Shown here piece by piece: positions 25,697 to 33,152 of a DNA stretch of 60,749 nt. The stretch is taken from positions 1-60,749 of the forward strand of contig JAQXXT010000074.1 in NCBI GenBank assembly GCA_029226205.1, read 5' to 3'. The notes under the pieces are model-generated. The model ran no database searches, was not told the origin of the DNA, and saw only the letters and a program-made list of their open reading frames with translations. The stretch's first letter is position 1, and each line of letters begins with the position of its first letter. The position numbers and the translations under genes are program-made. Origin of the DNA: Prevotellaceae bacterium (GTDB lineage Bacteria > Bacteroidota > Bacteroidia > Bacteroidales > Bacteroidaceae).

Positions 25697-27538
25697 ATGA
25701 GAAAAAAACAAATTCTGACATTGGCCGCCCTCGCTCTGCTGGCTGGCGGCAACGTCTCTGCCCAGACCGTCACTTACGGCGCTTATTCCGGTGACGAGAC
25801 ACGTTATGTCTGGGGAACCAAGAAAGCCGAACATTATGACCTGGCCATCCATATCAAAGATGCCAACCTCGTGGGAAAGAAGATTACGGGTGTCCGTCTC
25901 TATTTCCCTCAGGGAATCGACTATACGAAGTTGACCGAGGACTCTGTCTTCCTGACGAAGACGTTGGCTCTGCAGAAGAATGCCGCTGGTAAGAAAGTCA
26001 GCAAGGCTGACATCCTCACGGAGCCGTATACTCCTGCCGATTCATTGGAGTATACTTTCTCCACACCGTATACGATCACGGAGGACGGCGTCTATGCCGG
26101 TTATACCTTTACCGCTCCGGCAACGATTCAGACGCCGGTGATCGTGGTCAAAGGAACGGACAATGAGAACTTCTATTTCCACGCTCCGCGTACCTGTCTG
26201 AAATGGAAGGGCTATGCCACCTCAACGGGTGGCGAGCTCGCCATGCAGGTGCTTATCGACGGCGTGCCCGTCAATGCCGCTGCGCTGGCTGCCAATTCCG
26301 CTTCGATCTATGTTCAGTCAGACAAGACATCCGATCAGACTTTTACGGTATACAACCAGGGCTCTGGTGTATTGAAGAATATCGACTATACTTATAGCGT
26401 AGCCGGAAAGACGGGTGAGGGACATTATGATTTTGAAACACCGTTGAAGGCCCATTATAATAAGAGTGGGAACGTCACCGTGACACTCCCCTCTACGGAT
26501 GCCGCCGGTGATTATACCGCTACAGTGAAGATCACGAAGGTTAATGGCGTTGCCAATGATGATGTGAATGCCTCTGCGTCTACGACGCTGGCTGCTCTCG
26601 ACTTTCTGCCGAGGAAGCGTGCCTTGCTCGAGGAGTATACAGGAACATGGTGTGGTTACTGTCCGCGTGGTTTCGTCGGACTGGAGCATATGAATGAGCT
26701 CTATGGTAATGACTTCGTCTGCGCATCCTATCATAATGGTGATGCTATGGAGTTCACAACAGATTATCCGTCTGCTGTCCCCGGTTTCCCTGCAGCCTTT
26801 ATTGACCGTTATCACAGTACGGATGCCTATTGTGGTGACAACTACGATGGTCATTTCAATATTGATGACACGTATGCAGAGTACAATAAGGATCTTGCTC
26901 CCGCAGACGTGGATGCTTCTGCAGCCCTCTCTGCGGATGGAAAGAGCATTGACGTGACGACGAAGGTAAAATTTGCCGCTGCTCAGTCTGCCGGTAAATA
27001 CCAGTTGTCTTACATCCTGACGGCTGACGACTTGAGTGGCACAGGTGACAATTGGGATCAGCATAACTATTATACTACTATGGGTAGCCAATATCCTGAT
27101 GATGATATGAAACCGTTTACGGAAGGCAAATCCACCATTTCCGGCTTGACCTTCAACTTTGTTGTTGTTGGTTGGAGCGGTAAGAGTTATATCGCTGGTA
27201 GTCTGCCCGATGCTGTCGCTACCAATGGTTCCGCAGAGCATAACTATACCTTCGATATCAGTGGTGCCAGCAGTCTCGTCAACGCCGGTATTATCCAGTA
27301 TAAGGACAAGCTGCACGTCCTGGCGCTGCTCATCGATACCACCAATGGTCATTGCATCAATGCCGTGAAGGTTCCTGTTGATGTTTCTACGGCGATCCGT
27401 ACGGTCAACGACAAGCCTGCCAATATGATGAACAAGACTTACTACAGTGTTGACGGCCGCAAGCTCGCTCAGCCGCAGAAGGGTCTGAATATTATCAAGC
27501 TGGAGAATGGTAAGACATTCAAGGTAGTGAAAGAATAA
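25697..27538 (+). CDS. Secreted Omp28-like thioredoxin-fold protein with T9SS-like tail
   Basis: The 613-residue protein has a signal peptide (MRKKQILTLAALALLAGGNVSAQ), an N-terminal beta-domain, an Ig-like middle, and a thioredoxin-like domain starting with LLEEYTGTWCGYCPRG. The redox pair is C319/C322. This layout matches Omp28-related outer-membrane proteins. A C-terminal tail (YYSVDGRKLAQPQKGLNIIK ... KTFKVVKE) resembles a T9SS sorting domain. A role in surface redox or thiol chemistry is inferred from the CxxC motif; no substrate is known. Confidence 0.88.
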   Translation: MRKKQILTLAALALLAGGNVSAQTVTYGAYSGDETRYVWGTKKAEHYDLAIHIKDANLVGKKITGVRLYFPQGIDYTKLTEDSVFLTKTLALQKNAAGKKVSKADILTEPYTPADSLEYTFSTPYTITEDGVYAGYTFTAPATIQTPVIVVKGTDNENFYFHAPRTCLKWKGYATSTGGELAMQVLIDGVPVNAAALAANSASIYVQSDKTSDQTFTVYNQGSGVLKNIDYTYSVAGKTGEGHYDFETPLKAHYNKSGNVTVTLPSTDAAGDYTATVKITKVNGVANDDVNASASTTLAALDFLPRKRALLEEYTGTWCGYCPRGFVGLEHMNELYGNDFVCASYHNGDAMEFTTDYPSAVPGFPAAFIDRYHSTDAYCGDNYDGHFNIDDTYAEYNKDLAPADVDASAALSADGKSIDVTTKVKFAAAQSAGKYQLSYILTADDLSGTGDNWDQHNYYTTMGSQYPDDDMKPFTEGKSTISGLTFNFVVVGWSGKSYIAGSLPDAVATNGSAEHNYTFDISGASSLVNAGIIQYKDKLHVLALLIDTTNGHCINAVKVPVDVSTAIRTVNDKPANMMNKTYYSVDGRKLAQPQKGLNIIKLENGKTFKVVKE

Positions 27539-27548
27539 TAACATCCAC

Positions 27549-27641
27549 TCGTAGGGTGCGGCCCATGTGGCCGTCCTAACAGCAGCATTTATCATTTTAT
27601 AGTGAGGATAGGACGGCCACAAGGGCCGCACCCTACGGTGG
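27549..27641. repeat. Inverted pair of family A repeats
   Basis: A forward A at about 27549-27580 (with CATGT in place of the CTTGT loop) and a reverse A at about 27608-27641 are separated by an AT-rich linker. The pair starts about ten bases after the Omp28-like stop codon. Confidence 0.88.
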
Positions 27642-27651
27642 GAAAATAAAC

Positions 27652-27698
27652 AACGGAGATAATTTTTTATCTATCATAGATAAAAAATTATCTCCGTT
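27652..27698. terminator. Perfect 22-bp hairpin (family G), probable bidirectional terminator
   Basis: Arms at 27652-27673 and 27677-27698 pair perfectly around a TCA loop. The outer part is AACGGAGATAATTTT and the inner part TTATCTA. T/A runs on both sides suit termination of the plus-strand gene and of folA coming from the other side. A related hairpin lies at 44724-44762. Confidence 0.8.
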
Positions 27699-27739
27699 AT
27701 TTATGTCTGCTATTTAACCTATTTAATTTGTTTTCCCTT

Positions 27740-27767
27740 GCGTGGCCGCAACATGGCGGCCACCTAC
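27740..27767 (+). repeat. Family C repeat near the folA 3' end
   Basis: The standard family C palindrome, 15 bp beyond the folA stop codon. Confidence 0.9.
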
Positions 27768-27781
27768 AAAGGGATTGTAGG

Positions 27782-28273
27782 TTATTTCTTTTCGTAATCT
27801 ACAAAGGCGTAACGCTGGTGATGGCGCTCGTCGATATCATGCTCCTCGCGCGACACCTCTTTCCAGTCCTGATGGTAATCGGGAAAGAAGACGTCGGCCT
27901 CGGCGGGCGTGTCGTCGATCTCCGTCAGACAGAGGCGGTCGGCGAGCGGCAGGGCCTGACGGTAGAGACTCGCTCCGCCGATGATATATACATCCTCGTC
28001 GGGGCCACAGCTCTGCAGCGCGGCCTCCAGAGAGGGATAGACATCGCAGCCCGGCAGTGATGTGACGGTATGGCTGATGACGACATTACGGCGGTGGGGC
28101 AGGGCGCCCTTCGGCAGTGAGTCGAAGGTCTTGCGGCCCATGAGGATAGTATGTCCCGTTGTGAGAGCCTTGAACCGTTTGAGGTCGTTGGGCAGCCAGT
28201 AGAGGAGTTTATTCTGATAGCCGATGGCGTTGTTTTTCGCCACGGCAGCAATCATATTGATTCGCATAGTCAT
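27782..28273 (-). CDS. folA: Dihydrofolate reductase
   Basis: It reduces dihydrofolate to tetrahydrofolate with NADPH, regenerating the cofactor oxidised by ThyA, whose gene lies 3 bp upstream. The 163-residue protein shows INMIAAVAKNNAIG, the active-site WLPNDLKRFK (acidic Asp), LMGRKTFDSLP, and VYIIGGASLYRQAL for cofactor binding. Starts at 28273 or 28267 (MRINMIAAV) are both possible. It is the last gene in a DUF2442-rsmF-thyA-folA operon. Confidence 0.96.
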   Translation of the reverse strand: MTMRINMIAAVAKNNAIGYQNKLLYWLPNDLKRFKALTTGHTILMGRKTFDSLPKGALPHRRNVVISHTVTSLPGCDVYPSLEAALQSCGPDEDVYIIGGASLYRQALPLADRLCLTEIDDTPAEADVFFPDYHQDWKEVSREEHDIDERHHQRYAFVDYEKK

Positions 28274-28276
28274 ATT

Positions 28277-29071
28277 TTATACAGAAACTTTGGCGTCGAT
28301 ATGCGGCCAAGGGTTATAATCCGTCAGTTCGAAGTCCTCATATTTGAAATCGAAGAGATTCTTCACGTCGGGGTTGAGATGCATGTGGGGCAGGGGGCGC
28401 GGCGTACGCGTCAGCTGCAGACGGGCCTGGTCGAGGTGGTTGAGGTAGAGATGGGTGTCACCCGTGGTATGAACGAACTCACCGGCTTCAAGACCAGTCA
28501 CCTGTGCCATCATCATCAACAGCAAGGCGTAGGAGGCGATGTTGAACGGCAGTCCGAGGAACGTGTCGGCGCTGCGCTGGTAGAGTTGCAGACTCAGTTT
28601 GCCGTTGGCGACATAGAACTGGAAGAGACAGTGACACGGCGGCAGGGCCATCTCACTGACTTCAGCGGGATTCCAGGCAGAGACGATCATGCGGCGGCTC
28701 TCGGGGTGGTGCTTGATCATGTCAATGACATTGGAAATCTGATCGATCGAACCACCTTTGTAGTCCGGCCATGAGCGCCACTGATGTCCGTAGATAGGAC
28801 CGAGCTCGCCATTCTCGTCAGCCCACTCGTTCCAGATGCGCACGCCGTGCTCCTGCAGCCAGTGGACATTGGTATCGCCGCGGAGGAACCACAGCAGTTC
28901 ATAGATGATGGATTTCAGATGGAGTTTCTTCGTTGTCAGCAGTGGGAAGCCGTCGGCGAGGTTGAAACGCATCTGATGGCCGAAGACAGACAGCGTTCCC
29001 GTGCCCGTACGGTCCTCTTTCTTCACACCCTCGGTGAGGATGCGGTTTAATAAATCAAGATATTGTTGCAT
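28277..29071 (-). CDS. thyA: Thymidylate synthase
   Basis: It methylates dUMP to dTMP using methylene-tetrahydrofolate. From ATG 29071 the protein is 264 residues, the same length as E. coli ThyA, opening [15 protein letters not shown]. The catalytic Cys is C146 in [31 protein letters not shown] and the [15 protein letters not shown] region are intact. An upstream in-frame start at 29104 is rejected on length. Its first 25 bp overlap the end of the rsmF-like gene, and folA follows after 3 bp. Confidence 0.97.
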   Translation of the reverse strand: MQQYLDLLNRILTEGVKKEDRTGTGTLSVFGHQMRFNLADGFPLLTTKKLHLKSIIYELLWFLRGDTNVHWLQEHGVRIWNEWADENGELGPIYGHQWRSWPDYKGGSIDQISNVIDMIKHHPESRRMIVSAWNPAEVSEMALPPCHCLFQFYVANGKLSLQLYQRSADTFLGLPFNIASYALLLMMMAQVTGLEAGEFVHTTGDTHLYLNHLDQARLQLTRTPRPLPHMHLNPDVKNLFDFKYEDFELTDYNPWPHIDAKVSV

Positions 29072-30294
29072 GGTTCTTTTATATATGTCGTTTTGATAGC
29101 CCACGCCTGTGGGTAGAGGTTGTTGGCCCGATTGCCGATATTCTTCGCGAAGCCGAGGTCATGACCGCGGAAAGCGATGCGGACGATGCCACGCGGCGTC
29201 TCCGGAGGCAGCACGACGGACTCCCGTCGCAGATAGGCGATCGCCGTTGACCAGTCGACATCGACGAGGGGATACTGTTCCTTATCCTTTTCGATCGACA
29301 GGGCCATGGAAATGTCGGGGATGAGGTTCTTGCCTTTCATCACGCCGTCATGAATTCCTTGGGAGAGGATATGGAGGCCGCGGCCTCTGCCACCGGGCTT
29401 GTCGGTCTCGGCCGTCTTGCGAAGGACACTGACGAAGAGTCCCTCACCAATGGTCTTCCCGGGAATGAAACGGTGGCAGGGACGGTTGCCGACGAGGGCG
29501 TCCGTGATATTCCACGACGGATCTGTTGGGATCTCAATGGATTCGGCACCGAGTTCACGGGCGATCCATTCCACATTCTCCTCGTCTTCATGGGCGTTGA
29601 ACGTACAGGTGGAATAGATGAGGATGCCGCCGGGCTTCAGACAGGGCCAGATATCCTCAACGATGGAGCGCTGCAAGCGCCAGCACTCCTCCACCTTCTC
29701 CGGGCTCCACTCGGCGATGGCGCCGGGGTCTTTGCGGAACATCCCTTCGCCGGAGCAGGGGACATCGGTGAGGATGAGGTCGAACTGCAGGCCACTCTTG
29801 CGGTAGTCCTTCGGATAGTTGTTCGTCACCGTGATATCGGGGTGCCCGTATTTCTGGATATTCTCGCTGAGCACCTGTGCCCGCTGACGGATCGGCTCAT
29901 TGCTGAAGAGCGTGCTGCCTGCGGGTAGGGCCGACATCATACACGTCGTCTTACCGCCGGGAGCGGCACAGAGGTCGAGGGCTGCGACGGGCTCCTTGAC
30001 GAGCGTACGGAGGATATGGCTGATGAACATCGATGAGGCTTCCTGTACATAATAGAGTCCGGCATGCAGCAGCGGATCGAGGGTAAAGGTCGGACGGTCG
30101 TTGAGATACCAGCCTTCCCCGCACCACGGCACTCTGCCGCCGGCATACCCTACGGTAGTCCCTTTCGGACATTTGAAGGGGTTGAGGCGTATGCTCACGG
30201 GCGCCTCCTCCTCGAGTCCCGTCATTAGGGTGTCGAAGAGTGCATCACCCATCAGTTGGCGGGTGTAGGAGAGAAAAGTAGAGGGTAGTTGCAT
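29047..30294 (-). CDS. rsmF: RsmF-like rRNA (cytosine-C5) methyltransferase
   Basis: This SAM-dependent NOL1/NOP2/Sun family enzyme likely forms m5C in rRNA. The 415-residue protein has AAPGGKTT (SAM binding, about 110-117), and the two catalytic cysteines C180 ([15 protein letters not shown]) and C230 (YSTCTF). A C-terminal RNA-binding part ends in the [24 protein letters not shown] segment typical of RsmF-type proteins. Exact target base is not provable from sequence. It starts 4 bp after the DUF2442 gene and overlaps thyA by 25 bp. Confidence 0.9.
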   Translation of the reverse strand: MQLPSTFLSYTRQLMGDALFDTLMTGLEEEAPVSIRLNPFKCPKGTTVGYAGGRVPWCGEGWYLNDRPTFTLDPLLHAGLYYVQEASSMFISHILRTLVKEPVAALDLCAAPGGKTTCMMSALPAGSTLFSNEPIRQRAQVLSENIQKYGHPDITVTNNYPKDYRKSGLQFDLILTDVPCSGEGMFRKDPGAIAEWSPEKVEECWRLQRSIVEDIWPCLKPGGILIYSTCTFNAHEDEENVEWIARELGAESIEIPTDPSWNITDALVGNRPCHRFIPGKTIGEGLFVSVLRKTAETDKPGGRGRGLHILSQGIHDGVMKGKNLIPDISMALSIEKDKEQYPLVDVDWSTAIAYLRRESVVLPPETPRGIVRIAFRGHDLGFAKNIGNRANNLYPQAWAIKTTYIKEPCNNILIY

Positions 30295-30298
30295 CGCG

Positions 30299-30589
30299 TT
30301 ATGCGTTGAAATGGTCCATAGCGTTGCGCTTCATCACATAGGGGAAACGCTCCGGATGTTTCAGACTTTCTATCTCCAGGTCAACATCAAGGTCAGGCCA
30401 AGAGATAGCGTTCTTTCCCTCCATCTTAACATTGAGGATGGAGCGTACTGTTGCGTCTTTCATCCATGGGATACGGTTATAGGAAAGGAAATAATCATTC
30501 CCTAAAACCGATATCATAATTCCTTGGGAATTAATCATCAAGACGTCGACCGATGTGCTGGATGTATCTTGTTTTAAATTCGTCTGCAT
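30299..30589 (-). CDS. DUF2442 domain protein
   Basis: A 96-residue protein with the DUF2442 pattern: GIMISVLGNDYFLSYNRIPWM in the first half and AISWPDLDVDLEIESLKHPERFP in the second. These proteins often sit beside a DUF4160 partner in putative toxin-antitoxin pairs. No DUF4160 gene is visible here; instead it leads the rsmF-thyA-folA operon with a 4-bp gap. Function is unknown. Confidence 0.82.
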   Translation of the reverse strand: MQTNLKQDTSSTSVDVLMINSQGIMISVLGNDYFLSYNRIPWMKDATVRSILNVKMEGKNAISWPDLDVDLEIESLKHPERFPYVMKRNAMDHFNA

Positions 30590-30616
30590 GTTGATGAATA
30601 AATTTTTCTATTTTAC

Positions 30617-30643
30617 TTAGTAGGTGGCCGCACCCTACGGTGG
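30617..30643 (+). repeat. Hybrid repeat joining families C and A
   Basis: GTAGGTGGCCG is the reverse family C end and GGCCGCACCCTACGGTGG is the reverse family A end, fused at their common GGCCG. It sits just after the PorE-like gene on the minus strand. Confidence 0.7.
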
Positions 30644-30648
30644 GGCTG

Positions 30649-32748
30649 TTATTCAAAGATAATCTCGTCGTCGCTGTTGAGATCCTGCTTCGGCTTCGGT
30701 TTCGGCTGCTGTTTCAGCTTACCGTTGGCATCAAACATGCCATAGGTCGTACGCAGGACGATGAATTCCGTACGACGGTTGAGCTGGTTGCAGATCTCCT
30801 GATGCTCTTTCGTCTGTTTGGCGATGAAGTCAGCCGTGAGGACATCATTCTCTTTCAGCCATGGATATTTCTCCGTGAGCTTCTTGCGGACGGTCTTCGG
30901 ACGACTCTTGCCATAGCCGACGGGCGTGAGGCGGTCGCGGGCGATACCTTTCTCCACCAGATAACGGACGACAGACTCCGCACGGCGCTGAGAGAGGGCT
31001 TTGTTGTAGGCATCGGAGCCTTTGTAGTCACAGTGGGCACCGAGCTCGATGGTGACATTCGGATTCTCGTTGAGCAGTTTCACGAGGTCATCGAGGGCTT
31101 TCACCGACTCCGGACGCAGTGTCGCCTTGTCGAAATCATAGAAGATATTGTCGATGAGCACGGGGACGGTGATGGAAGCTAGTGGGAACTGCAGCGTATA
31201 CTCCTTGCTGTCGTCGACATGCGCGGCCACTTTCACCTCTTCCTTATGATTCAGGTAACCTTTGCAGGTAGCCATGAAGAGATAGTCCGTGCCCGGCGTG
31301 GCAACGAGGGTGAAACTGCCGTCATTATGGACGCTGACTTTCTTGTTGGTGCCGTCACTGCCGACGATATACACCTGTGCGGCAGGCAACTCATAGCCAT
31401 CCATCTCGTAGACCCAGCCTTTGATGGTCTGTACGATCTCCGGGTTATCGAAACTGTAGATATGGTCGTAACCACGGCCGTCACGGCGGTTTGATGAGAA
31501 ATAGCCACGGTTGTAGGGACCTTCGAACGTCATGCCGAAGTCATCGCCCTCGGAGTTCAGCGGATAGCCGGGGTGGGAGAGGACATAATGATGTGTCTTT
31601 GGGTCCACGGTAGCGATGAAGATGTCAAGGCCGCCCATGCCCGGATGACCGTCGCTGGAGAAATACAGGTCGCCATTCGGCCGGAAGGTAGGGAACTCCT
31701 CATTGCCCGGCGTGTTGATGGGCTCGCCGAGATTCTCCACGCCACCGAAGCCGGCGGCCGTGATCCTGACGCGCCAGATGTCGAGGCCGCCTTTGCCGCC
31801 CGGCATGTCCGACGTGAAATAGAGCCATTCGCCGTCGGGCGAGATAGCGGGATGGGCGAAGGCGCTGAGGGTATCCTTCGTGAGTTCAATATCTTTCGCC
31901 TTTCCCCATGACGCGTCGGAGCGTGAGGAATTGACGATCTTTGCGTAACGTGGTGACGAAGGATCGGAGACACATTGCGTGAGATACATCTCCCGTCCGT
32001 CGGGAGAGAACGCGCAGGCGCCTTCGTCGTAGTCGGTATTCACGCCGCCCGTGAGGGCCTGCGGCCGACTCCATTTGCCTTTGTCGTCTTTCTGGGAGAA
32101 GAAGATATCCCCTGCTTTCGTGCCCGTGATGCCACTGATCTCATTGCCCGAGGCGTCATTGCGTGTGGAGGAGAAATACAACTGGTCACTCTCGTCGCCG
32201 AGGAGCATCGGCGAATAGTCGTCACGACGGGAATTGAAGATATCCATGCGCTTCACGCTATAGCGGCTGCCGGCCTGCTTCCATCCCGGCGCTTTCAGCG
32301 CGGACTCCAGGCCATTGGCGACCAGGATATCGTCGGGCATGGACTTCTTGAGTTGGGTGAAAATCTCTGCGGCAAGTTTGTAATCGCCATTCTTCAGCAG
32401 CAGACGGCCATAGGCAAGGCTGTCCTGGGCATTGGCCTCATGGTAACGGATGGCATTACGATAGGCAGCGAGGGATTTCGGCGTCTGGTTGATGCGGCCA
32501 TAGGCGGCACCCATCTTCTCGGCGATCTTTCCACGACGGTCACGGTCCTTCGGCGGCGTCTTGCGATAGGCTTCCTTGAACTGTTCGGCGGCATCGAAAT
32601 ATTCCCCGAGGGCGAGGGCCTTCTCGCCCTTCTTCAGGTTCATATCGGCACCACAAGAGGTGAAGAGGAGAAGAAGGAATAGGCCTACCACAACCCCTAC
32701 CGAAGGGAGGGGCTTTCTAAAGAATGTATGTAGTATATTTTTGAGCAT
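30649..32748 (-). CDS. porE: PorE-like OmpA-family lipoprotein (type IX secretion)
   Basis: A 699-residue outer-membrane lipoprotein that likely ties the T9SS to peptidoglycan. It has a lipobox ending TS-C at C32, TPR-like repeats (about 35-160), PD40/WD40 beta-propeller repeats (SPMLLGDESDQLYFSS; AISPDGEWLYFTS; FRPNGDLYFSSDG), a carboxypeptidase-regulatory-like domain (about 455-530) and a C-terminal OmpA domain (FYDFDKATLRPESVKALDDL; LGAHCDYKGSDAYNKALSQRRAESV). This TPR-PD40-CRD-OmpA order is that of PorE. I start at 32748; an extension to 32949 would translate family A repeats. A hairpin abuts the start codon. Confidence 0.85.
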   Translation of the reverse strand: MLKNILHTFFRKPLPSVGVVVGLFLLLLFTSCGADMNLKKGEKALALGEYFDAAEQFKEAYRKTPPKDRDRRGKIAEKMGAAYGRINQTPKSLAAYRNAIRYHEANAQDSLAYGRLLLKNGDYKLAAEIFTQLKKSMPDDILVANGLESALKAPGWKQAGSRYSVKRMDIFNSRRDDYSPMLLGDESDQLYFSSTRNDASGNEISGITGTKAGDIFFSQKDDKGKWSRPQALTGGVNTDYDEGACAFSPDGREMYLTQCVSDPSSPRYAKIVNSSRSDASWGKAKDIELTKDTLSAFAHPAISPDGEWLYFTSDMPGGKGGLDIWRVRITAAGFGGVENLGEPINTPGNEEFPTFRPNGDLYFSSDGHPGMGGLDIFIATVDPKTHHYVLSHPGYPLNSEGDDFGMTFEGPYNRGYFSSNRRDGRGYDHIYSFDNPEIVQTIKGWVYEMDGYELPAAQVYIVGSDGTNKKVSVHNDGSFTLVATPGTDYLFMATCKGYLNHKEEVKVAAHVDDSKEYTLQFPLASITVPVLIDNIFYDFDKATLRPESVKALDDLVKLLNENPNVTIELGAHCDYKGSDAYNKALSQRRAESVVRYLVEKGIARDRLTPVGYGKSRPKTVRKKLTEKYPWLKENDVLTADFIAKQTKEHQEICNQLNRRTEFIVLRTTYGMFDANGKLKQQPKPKPKQDLNSDDEIIFE

Positions 32749-32750
32749 AA

Positions 32751-32784
32751 AAAATCCCGTTATTTGCAAGGATAACGGGATTTT
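32751..32784 (-). terminator. Hairpin with T run ending at the porE start codon
   Basis: A 13-bp perfect stem (AAAATCCCGTTAT / ATAACGGGATTTT, loop 8 nt) followed by T residues and, two bases on, the ATG of the PorE-like gene. It has the form of a rho-independent terminator for the upstream DUF5686 gene, displaced by the repeat array. A TATCCTTG in the loop could be a -7 element for porE with a very short leader. Confidence 0.75.
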
Positions 32785-32802
32785 ATTCGGTTTATTATAT
32801 TT

Positions 32803-33148
32803 CCACCGTAGGGTGCGGCCCTTGTGGCCGTCCTTTTTCCCACCGTAGGGTGCGGCCCTTGTGGCCGTCCTTTTCCCACCGTAGGGTGCGGCCCTTGTGG
32901 CCGTCCTAACCGGGAAGTTGTAGGGACATGATTCATCATGTTCCGCCATTGTGGGGTTAGGGCGCCCACAAGGGGTGCCCCTACGAAGGCAGAAATTCCA
33001 CCGTAGGGTGCGGCCCTTGTGGCCGTCCTTTTTCCATCGTAGGGTGCGGCCCTTGTGGCCGTCCTAATGGAGATAATGTAGGGACATGATTCATCATGTT
33101 CCGCCATTGTGGGGTTAGGACGGCCACAAGGGCCGCGCCCTACGGTGG
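32803..33148. repeat. Array of family A, B and D repeats between two minus-strand genes
   Basis: Forward A copies start at 32803, 32840, 32876, 32998 and 33034. Family D copies lie at about 32919-32946 and 33078-33105, each followed by a reverse unit (B at about 32956-32985; A at 33115-33148). The A-D-reverse-B/A order forms a larger composite, used twice. The array lies in the 3' region of the DUF5686 gene, before its probable terminator. Confidence 0.92.
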
Positions 33149-33152
33149 ATGA

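Noticed and set aside
32749..32949. N-terminal extension of the PorE-like protein
   Set aside because: The added residues (RTATRAAPYGG repeats) are translated family A repeats; the lipoprotein signal begins at 32748.
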